Shown here one piece after another: positions 59,026 to 64,000 of a stretch of 64,000 nucleotides of DNA; position 1 is the first letter of the stretch; each line of letters starts with the position of its first letter. Location of the stretch: the NCBI RefSeq assembly GCF_024397915.1, contig NZ_CP073347.1, positions 3,844,001 to 3,908,000 on the forward strand, given 5' to 3'. The stretch comes from Marinobacterium rhizophilum (GTDB lineage: Bacteria; Pseudomonadota; Gammaproteobacteria; Pseudomonadales; Balneatricaceae). Under the pieces are notes generated by a model. That model was not told where the DNA came from. It made no database searches and worked only from the letters and a program-made list of their open reading frames with translations. The position numbers were made by a program, and so were the translations under genes.

Positions 59026-59526
59026 ATGGCAAATCACGAACAGAAAGACGGCGATCTCCAGGAAAAACTGGTACAGGTCAACCGCGTCGCTAAAGTCGTA
59101 AAAGGCGGTCGAATCTTCGGTTTTACTGCTCTGTGTGTTGTTGGCGATGGTAATGGCCGCGTAGGTTTCGGTCGTGGCAAGGCGCGTGAAGTGCCGGTCG
59201 CGATTCAGAAGGCTATGGAACAGGCTCGTCGCAACATGATCAGCGTTGAACTGAATGGCGGTACTTTGCAGTACGCTATCAACGCTCGTCACGGCGCATC
59301 CAGGATCTACATGCAGCCTGCATCTGAAGGTACCGGTATCATTGCCGGTGGCGCGATGCGCTCTGTACTGGAACTCGCTGGTGTCCATAACGTCCTGGCC
59401 AAGTGCTACGGCTCGACTAATCCGGTAAACGTTGTTCGCGCGACCATCAAGGGTCTGCAGAGCATGAACGCACCGGATGACATCGCTGCCAAGCGTGGCA
59501 AGACAGTCGCAGAGATCCTGGGGTAA
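59026..59526 (+). CDS. rpsE: 30S ribosomal protein S5
   Basis: 166 residues, the E. coli length. It contributes to decoding accuracy and mRNA entry. ATG 59026 is preferred over ATG 59023 because the AGGAGG at 59014-59019 is then six bases upstream rather than three. Family segments are DLQEKLVQVNRVAKVVKGGRIFGFTALCVVGDGNGRVGFGRGKAREVPVAIQKAMEQARRNM and AVLELAGV-like SVLELAGVHNVLAKCYGSTNPVNVVRAT. It is the target of spectinomycin-resistance mutations elsewhere; the loop VKGGR looks wild type. Confidence 0.98.
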   Translation: MANHEQKDGDLQEKLVQVNRVAKVVKGGRIFGFTALCVVGDGNGRVGFGRGKAREVPVAIQKAMEQARRNMISVELNGGTLQYAINARHGASRIYMQPASEGTGIIAGGAMRSVLELAGVHNVLAKCYGSTNPVNVVRATIKGLQSMNAPDDIAAKRGKTVAEILG

Positions 59527-59531
59527 TCGAC

Positions 59532-59714
59532 ATGGCTAATACTTTGAAGGTAACTCTGGTTCGCAGCCCGATCGGCATTCTGCCGAAGCACAAACTGTGC
59601 GTAAAGGGTCTCGGCCTGCGTCGTATCGGTCATACCGTTGAGGTGGAAGACACCCCTTCGGTCCGTGGCATGATCAACAAAGTCAACTACATGGTTAGTG
59701 TAGAAGGCGAGTAA
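59532..59714 (+). CDS. rpmD: 50S ribosomal protein L30
   Basis: 60 residues, the family length. NTLKVTLVRSPIGILPKHKLCVKGLGLRRIGHTVEVEDTPSVRGMINKVNYMVSVE is the standard fold. It lies five bases after rpsE and 14 before rplO. Confidence 0.98.
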   Translation: MANTLKVTLVRSPIGILPKHKLCVKGLGLRRIGHTVEVEDTPSVRGMINKVNYMVSVEGE

Positions 59715-59728
59715 GAGGAGTTCGTCAC

Positions 59729-60163
59729 ATGCGTCTGAACACTCTGAGCCCAGCCGCTGGTTCCAAACAGGCTCCGAAACGCGTAGGTCGCGGTATCGGT
59801 TCTGGTCTTGGCAAAACCGGTGGTCGTGGTCACAAAGGTCAGAAGTCCCGCTCCGGCGGATCCGTTAAGCCGGGTTTTGAAGGCGGTCAGATGCCTCTGC
59901 AGCGTCGTCTGCCGAAATTCGGTTTTAGCTCCCGTAAAGCCCGCTACGTGGCTGAGATTCGTCTGAACGAACTCAATGCTGTCGTTGCGGACGTAATCGA
60001 TCTGGCCGCGCTGAAAGCGGCGGACCTCGTTAATCACGATATCAAAGTGGTTAAAGTGATCCTGTCTGGTGAGATCGGCAAAGCAGTGACTGTATCCGGT
60101 CTGAAACTGACCAAGGGTGCAAAAGCTGCGATCGAGGCTGCTGGCGGCAAAGTCGAGGCGTAA
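59729..60163 (+). CDS. rplO: 50S ribosomal protein L15
   Basis: 144 residues, the E. coli length. The N-terminal glycine-rich extension MRLNTLSPAAGSKQAPKRVGRGIGSGLGKTGGRGHKGQKSRSGGSVKPGFEGGQMPLQRRLPKFGF threads into 23S rRNA. GAGGAG lies before the ATG. secY starts on the very next base after its stop codon. Confidence 0.99.
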   Translation: MRLNTLSPAAGSKQAPKRVGRGIGSGLGKTGGRGHKGQKSRSGGSVKPGFEGGQMPLQRRLPKFGFSSRKARYVAEIRLNELNAVVADVIDLAALKAADLVNHDIKVVKVILSGEIGKAVTVSGLKLTKGAKAAIEAAGGKVEA

Positions 60164-61492
60164 ATGGCTAAACAAGGACAGATACCGGCGGGCGGGCAAA
60201 GTGGTTTGGGCGAGCTCTGGTCTCGCCTCCGCTTTGTGCTGCTGGCGATCATTGTGTACCGGATCGGGGCTCATATCCCCGTCCCCGGTATCAACCCGGA
60301 TCGTCTAGCCGCATTGTTTGAACAGAATCAGGGGACTATTCTCAGTCTCTTCAACATGTTCTCGGGTGGTGCGTTGGAACGTATGAGTATCCTCGCACTG
60401 GGCATCATGCCGTACATCTCTGCCTCTATCATTATGCAGCTGATGACGGTCGTGAGCCCCCAGCTCGAACAGCTGAAGAAAGAGGGTGAGGCGGGTCGTC
60501 GGAAAATCAATCAGTATACCCGTTACGGCACGGTGATCCTGGCGACCATACAGTCGTTCGGGATGGCAGTTGGCCTGGCGAATCAGGGTGTGGCGTTCAG
60601 TGGTGACATCAGCTTCTATTTCGTAGCTGTCGTGACCCTGGTTGCAGGTGCAGTCTTCCTGATGTGGCTTGGCGAGCAGGTAACTGAGCGTGGTATCGGC
60701 AACGGTATCTCGATTCTGATCTTCGCGGGTATCGTGGCCGGTCTGCCCAGTGCAATCGGTCAGTCCTTTGAAGCAGCGCGCCAGGGGGATTTGAATATCC
60801 TGGCGCTGCTGGCGATTGCGGTCATGGCCGTGGCAACTGTGGGCTTTGTGGTGTTTATGGAACGTGGCCAGCGCCGCATTACCATCAACTACGCCAAGCG
60901 TCAGCAGGGCCGTCGCGTCTATGCAGCCCAGTCGAGCCACCTGCCGTTGAAAGTCAACATGGCAGGCGTTATACCCCCGATCTTTGCATCCAGCATCCTG
61001 CTGTTCCCAGCGTCGGTTGGTCAGTGGTTTGGACAGACTGACGGCATGGAATGGCTGCAGGATATGGCGCTCGCGCTTGGCCCAGGCCAGCCGCTGTATA
61101 TCCTGCTGTTTGCGATCTGCATCGTGTTCTTCTGCTACTTCTATACGGCGATTGTTTTCAATCCCCGTGATGTGGCAGACAACCTGAAAAAATCAGGTGC
61201 ATTTATCCCGGGGATCCGTCCTGGTGAACAGTCCGCACGCTACATCGATACTGTGCTGGGCCGTCTGACATTGTTTGGTGCTCTATACATCACCGCGGTA
61301 TCTCTGATGCCTCAGTTCCTGGTGGTGGCGTGGAATGTACCATTCTACTTCGGCGGTACCTCATTGTTGATCGTGGTAGTCGTGGTCATGGACTTCATGG
61401 CACAGGTGCAATCACACCTGATGTCTCACCAGTACGAGTCCCTGATGAAGAAATCTAACCTCAAAGGCGGTGGCGCAGGCTTCCTGCGTTGA
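60164..61492 (+). CDS. secY: Preprotein translocase subunit SecY
   Basis: 442 residues with ten membrane spans. It is the protein-conducting channel with SecE (34093) and SecG (not here). Family marks are LWSRLRFVLLAIIVYRIGAHIPVPGI, MFSGGALERMSILALGIMPYISASIIMQLM (plug and pore region) and the cytoplasmic loop ERGQRRITINYAKRQQGRR. It begins directly after the rplO stop, so it is made by translational coupling, as in E. coli. It precedes rpmJ by 21 bases. Confidence 0.98.
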   Translation: MAKQGQIPAGGQSGLGELWSRLRFVLLAIIVYRIGAHIPVPGINPDRLAALFEQNQGTILSLFNMFSGGALERMSILALGIMPYISASIIMQLMTVVSPQLEQLKKEGEAGRRKINQYTRYGTVILATIQSFGMAVGLANQGVAFSGDISFYFVAVVTLVAGAVFLMWLGEQVTERGIGNGISILIFAGIVAGLPSAIGQSFEAARQGDLNILALLAIAVMAVATVGFVVFMERGQRRITINYAKRQQGRRVYAAQSSHLPLKVNMAGVIPPIFASSILLFPASVGQWFGQTDGMEWLQDMALALGPGQPLYILLFAICIVFFCYFYTAIVFNPRDVADNLKKSGAFIPGIRPGEQSARYIDTVLGRLTLFGALYITAVSLMPQFLVVAWNVPFYFGGTSLLIVVVVVMDFMAQVQSHLMSHQYESLMKKSNLKGGGAGFLR

Positions 61493-61513
61493 TACTGCTA
61501 ATTGGAGTGGATC

Positions 61514-61630
61514 ATGAAAGTACGCGCATCTGTTAAGAAGATTTGCCGTAACTGCAAGATCGTACGTCGCAACGGTTCCGTGCGCGTGATCTGCAAGGTA
61601 GAACCGCGTCACAAGCAGCGTCAGGGTTAA
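61514..61630 (+). CDS. rpmJ: 50S ribosomal protein L36 (zinc form)
   Basis: 38 residues: MKVRASVKKICRNCKIVRRN followed by GSVRVICKVEPRHKQRQG. The zinc ligands C11, C14, C27 and H33 are all present, so this is the zinc-dependent C+ form. GGAG lies upstream. It ends the spc operon after secY, as in E. coli. It is short enough to be missed by ORF callers. Confidence 0.97.
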   Translation: MKVRASVKKICRNCKIVRRNGSVRVICKVEPRHKQRQG

Positions 61631-61665
61631 TTCCTGACCTTATAGGGCGTAGAAGGCACGCGGCC

Positions 61666-61694
61666 TTGATTTAATTTTGATCAGGGTGTACTAT
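61666..61694 (+). promoter_or_regulatory. Promoter of the alpha operon
   Basis: TTGATT (61666-61671), a 17-base spacer, TACTAT (61689-61694), then a GC-rich discriminator. The promoter lies inside an inverted repeat CGTAGAAGGC (61648-61657) and GCCTTCTACG (61700-61709). Confidence 0.75.
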
Positions 61695-61731
61695 TGCGCG
61701 CCTTCTACGAACGTATTAGAAATATTATGGT

Positions 61732-61754
61732 GCTCACCTAGAAGTCTAGTGAGC
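61732..61754 (+). promoter_or_regulatory. Leader hairpin before rpsM (candidate S4 target)
   Basis: GCTCA (61732-61736) pairs with TGAGC (61750-61754) and CTAG (61738-61741) with CTAG (61746-61749), with one bulged C, just upstream of the rpsM Shine-Dalgarno. In E. coli S4 binds an alpha-operon leader pseudoknot; the equivalent here is inferred. Confidence 0.45.
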
Positions 61755-61776
61755 GCCCTATGACGGAGTAAATTGA

Positions 61777-62133
61777 ATGGCCCGTATAGCTGGCGTCAAT
61801 ATTCCTGACAATAAGCATGCGGTAATTTCTCTTACTTACATTTACGGGATTGGCCGCACAACCTCGAAGATGATTTGCGACGCTGTTGGTATCACCCACA
61901 GCACCAAAATCGCAGATCTGACAGAAGAGCAGCTTGATAACGTTCGTGGTGAAGTTACCAAGTTGTCAGTCGAGGGTGATCTGCGCCGTGAGGTCAACAT
62001 GAGCATTAAGCGTCTCATGGACCTGGGGTGCTTCCGTGGCCTGCGTCACCGCCGCAATCTGCCGGTACGTGGTCAGCGCAGCAAGACCAACGCGCGTACG
62101 CGCAAAGGTCCGCGCAAGCCGATCCGTAAGTAA
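61777..62133 (+). CDS. rpsM: 30S ribosomal protein S13
   Basis: 118 residues, the E. coli length. It is a head protein contacting the P-site tRNA and bridge B1. MARIAGVNIPDNKHAVISLTYIYGIGRTTSKMICDAVGI and the basic C-terminal tail GLRHRRNLPVRGQRSKTNARTRKGPRKPIRK are standard. It is the first gene of the alpha operon with its own promoter and leader. Confidence 0.99.
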   Translation: MARIAGVNIPDNKHAVISLTYIYGIGRTTSKMICDAVGITHSTKIADLTEEQLDNVRGEVTKLSVEGDLRREVNMSIKRLMDLGCFRGLRHRRNLPVRGQRSKTNARTRKGPRKPIRK

Positions 62134-62158
62134 GTGGTAAGCGATAGGAATTTCCGAT

Positions 62159-62548
62159 ATGGCTAAGCCAGGTAATCGCACACGCAAGAAAGTGAAAAAG
62201 ACGGTAGTGGATGGCTTCGCGCATATTCATGCCTCTTTCAATAACACGATCATCACCATTACCGATCGTCAGGGTAACGCGCTGTCTTGGGCGACTTCCG
62301 GAGGCTCCGGCTTCCGTGGTTCGCGCAAGAGCACGCCGTTCGCTGCACAGGTAGCGGCAGAGCGCGCCGGTCAGGCGGCTCTTGAGTATGGTTTGAAAAA
62401 TCTCGACGTGTTTGTCAAAGGTCCTGGACCGGGTCGCGAGTCCGCAGTGCGTGCACTGAACTCTTGTGGCTACAAAATTGCAAACATCACGGACGTGACG
62501 CCCATCCCGCACAACGGATGCCGTCCTCCGAAGAAACGTCGCGTATAA
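62159..62548 (+). CDS. rpsK: 30S ribosomal protein S11
   Basis: 129 residues, the E. coli length. It lies at the 30S platform near the mRNA exit. KKTVVDGFAHIHASFNNTIITITDRQGNALSWATSGGSGFRGSRKSTPFAAQVAAERAG and the C-terminal DVTPIPHNGCRPPKKRRV are standard. GATAGGAAT precedes the ATG. Confidence 0.99.
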   Translation: MAKPGNRTRKKVKKTVVDGFAHIHASFNNTIITITDRQGNALSWATSGGSGFRGSRKSTPFAAQVAAERAGQAALEYGLKNLDVFVKGPGPGRESAVRALNSCGYKIANITDVTPIPHNGCRPPKKRRV

Positions 62549-62563
62549 ACTGGAGACGGTAAA

Positions 62564-63184
62564 ATGGCCCGATATCTTGGACCTAAGTGCAAGCTGTCTC
62601 GCCGTGAAGGTACAGACCTGTTCCTGAAAAGCGGCGTTCGTGCACTGGATAGCAAATGCAAAGCAGAAGCTGTTCCAGGTATGCACGGCGCGCGCCGGGG
62701 ACGTCTGTCCGACTACGGTCTGCAGCTGCGCGAGAAACAAAAAGTACGTCGTATGTACGGCGTGCTGGAACGTCAGTTCCGCAACTATTACAAAGAAGCG
62801 GCTCGCCGCACTGGTTCCACAGGTGAAAACCTGCTCCAGCTGCTGGAAGGCCGTCTTGATAACGTGGTGTACCGCATGGGCTTTGGCTCTACTCGCGCGG
62901 AATCCCGTCAGATCGTGTCTCACCGCCAGATCACTGTAAACGGTCAGGTTGTGAACATCGCATCGTACCAGGTTAAGGCCGGTGACGTGGTTGCAGTTCG
63001 CGAGAAGTCCAAGAACCAGCTGCGTATCAAGAGCGCTCTGGAGCTGGCTTCTCAGCGTGCTGCTGTTGAGTGGGTGGAAGTTGACGCAAGCAAAATGGAA
63101 GGGACTTTGAAGACCGTTCCTGAGCGTAGCGAACTTTCTGCCGACATCAACGAGCACTTGATTGTCGAGCTGTACTCCAAGTAA
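62564..63184 (+). CDS. rpsD: 30S ribosomal protein S4
   Basis: 206 residues, the E. coli length. It nucleates 30S assembly and represses the alpha operon in E. coli. ARYLGPKCKLSRREGTDLFLKSGVRALDSKCKAEAVPGMHGARRGRLSDYGLQLREKQKVRRMYGVLERQF begins the protein, followed by the S4-type RNA-binding domain LEGRLDNVVYRMGFGSTRAESRQIVSHRQITVNGQVVNI. It has only two cysteines in the N-terminal region, so this is not a four-cysteine zinc form. GGAGA lies before the ATG. Confidence 0.99.
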   Translation: MARYLGPKCKLSRREGTDLFLKSGVRALDSKCKAEAVPGMHGARRGRLSDYGLQLREKQKVRRMYGVLERQFRNYYKEAARRTGSTGENLLQLLEGRLDNVVYRMGFGSTRAESRQIVSHRQITVNGQVVNIASYQVKAGDVVAVREKSKNQLRIKSALELASQRAAVEWVEVDASKMEGTLKTVPERSELSADINEHLIVELYSK

Positions 63185-63210
63185 TTCTTGAACTCTTTAT
63201 TGGTGGAACT

Positions 63211-64000
63211 ATGCAGCGTTCTGTAAACGAGTTTCTAAGCCCGCGTCACATTGACGTACAGGAAATCAGCAAAACTCGCGCAAAGGTGACTCTCGAGCCG
63301 CTGGAGCGTGGTTTTGGCCACACGCTGGGTAATGCACTGCGCCGCATTCTGCTGTCTTCTATGCCGGGCTTTGCCTTCACAGAAGTAGAGATCGATGGCG
63401 TGCTGCACGAGTACAGCACCATTGAGGGCGTTCAGGAGGATGTCATTGAGATCCTGCTGAACCTGAAAGGCGTTTCGGTAGCACTTTACAACGGTGAAGA
63501 AGTTACCCTGACCCTGAGCAAGTCCGAGCCGGGTCCTGTTACAGCCGGAGATATCCAGCTGACCCAGGATGTGGAAATTGCAAACCCGGAACACGTGATC
63601 GCTCACCTGAACGAAGGTGCGAGCCTGAACATGCAGCTGAAAGTAACCCGCGGTCGCGGCTACGTTCCTGCTGACACTCGTACCAGTGACGAGGATGAAA
63701 CTCGTGCTATCGGTCGCCTGCAACTGGATGCTACCTACAGCCCGGTACGTCGCGTTTCCTACGTAGTAGAAAGCGCGCGAGTCGAGCAGCGTACAGACCT
63801 GGACAAGCTGGTAATCGACATCGAGTCCAACGGAACAATTGATCCGGAAGAGTGCATTCGTCGTGCTGCTACGATTCTGCAGCAGCAGCTGGCGGTATTC
63901 GTGGATCTCGAAGATGCTGCGGACCAGGCCAAGGTCGAGCCGGCCGAACCGGAAATTGATCCGGTTCTGCTGCGCCCGGTCGATGACCTGGAGCTGACTG
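63211..64000 (+). CDS. rpoA: RNA polymerase alpha subunit (3' end outside window)
   Basis: 263 codons are visible of about 330-340, and the frame is open at the window end. The N-terminal assembly domain is complete: MQRSVNEFLSPRHIDVQEIS, TLEPLERGFGHTLGNALRRILLSSMPGFAFTEVEIDGVLHEYSTIEGVQEDVIEILLNLKGV, VTRGRGYVPAD and the dimerisation segment. The linker and the start of the C-terminal domain (VLLRPVDDLELT) are reached. It follows rpsD in the alpha operon; rplQ is expected next. GGTGGAA precedes the ATG. Confidence 0.98.
   Translation, partial: MQRSVNEFLSPRHIDVQEISKTRAKVTLEPLERGFGHTLGNALRRILLSSMPGFAFTEVEIDGVLHEYSTIEGVQEDVIEILLNLKGVSVALYNGEEVTLTLSKSEPGPVTAGDIQLTQDVEIANPEHVIAHLNEGASLNMQLKVTRGRGYVPADTRTSDEDETRAIGRLQLDATYSPVRRVSYVVESARVEQRTDLDKLVIDIESNGTIDPEECIRRAATILQQQLAVFVDLEDAADQAKVEPAEPEIDPVLLRPVDDLELT

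Overview
This window is a stretch of core chromosome from a gammaproteobacterium, moderately GC-rich. The proteins and gene order resemble Pseudomonas and the Oceanospirillaceae (Marinobacterium-like marine bacteria). That placement is inferred from gene order and protein wording, not from a search. I see no prophage, insertion sequence, CRISPR array, toxin-antitoxin pair or defence island, and I found no convincing undescribed system. The less ordinary items are a divergent second EF-G, a 42-codon membrane ORF, an unusually long perfect hairpin, and several uncharacterised RNA structures in the ribosomal operons.

Left part, 1-31.5 kb: housekeeping and cofactor genes in short operons. It starts with the 3' part of ubiD and a ferredoxin-fused flavin reductase, then a YdcH-type small protein and a second EF-G (2702-4780). 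The tetrapyrrole operon hemC-hemD-hemX-hemY runs leftward and is divergent from argH. An ACT-domain GcvR-like regulator and an AEC transporter follow. Next comes a leftward cell-division/6S block: TIGR02449 (ZapB-like), zapA, ssrS (6S RNA) and ygfA. It is divergent from ygfB-pepP-ubiH-ubiI, and gcvH lies downstream without gcvT or gcvP. After that come an RlmI-type methyltransferase, an aldo/keto reductase, a HAD phosphatase, rppH-ptsP, an NRDE protein, a TauE/SafE transporter with lgt, then thyA, folA, birA, coaX and a small membrane-anchored protein.

Right part, 32.2-64 kb: the translation and transcription super-cluster, all on the + strand. The order is tRNA-Thr(TGT), tRNA-Tyr, tRNA-Gly, tRNA-Thr(GGT), tuf, tRNA-Trp, secE, nusG, rplK, rplA, rplJ, rplL, rpoB, rpoC, rpsL, rpsG, fusA, tuf, the S10 and spc genes through secY and rpmJ, then the alpha operon rpsM, rpsK, rpsD and the start of rpoA, which is cut by the window end. 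The two tuf genes are almost identical. Recognisable promoters, most with a GC-rich discriminator, sit before the tRNA cluster, tRNA-Trp, rpsJ and rpsM. Hairpins resembling terminators or attenuators mark most operon joints.

Functionally, the left half makes ubiquinone, heme, folate, biotin and coenzyme A precursors and carries small regulators (6S RNA, RppH, PtsP). The right half builds ribosomes, RNA polymerase and the Sec translocon. Coordinates of 6S RNA ends and leader structures are approximate; all pairings were read by eye.
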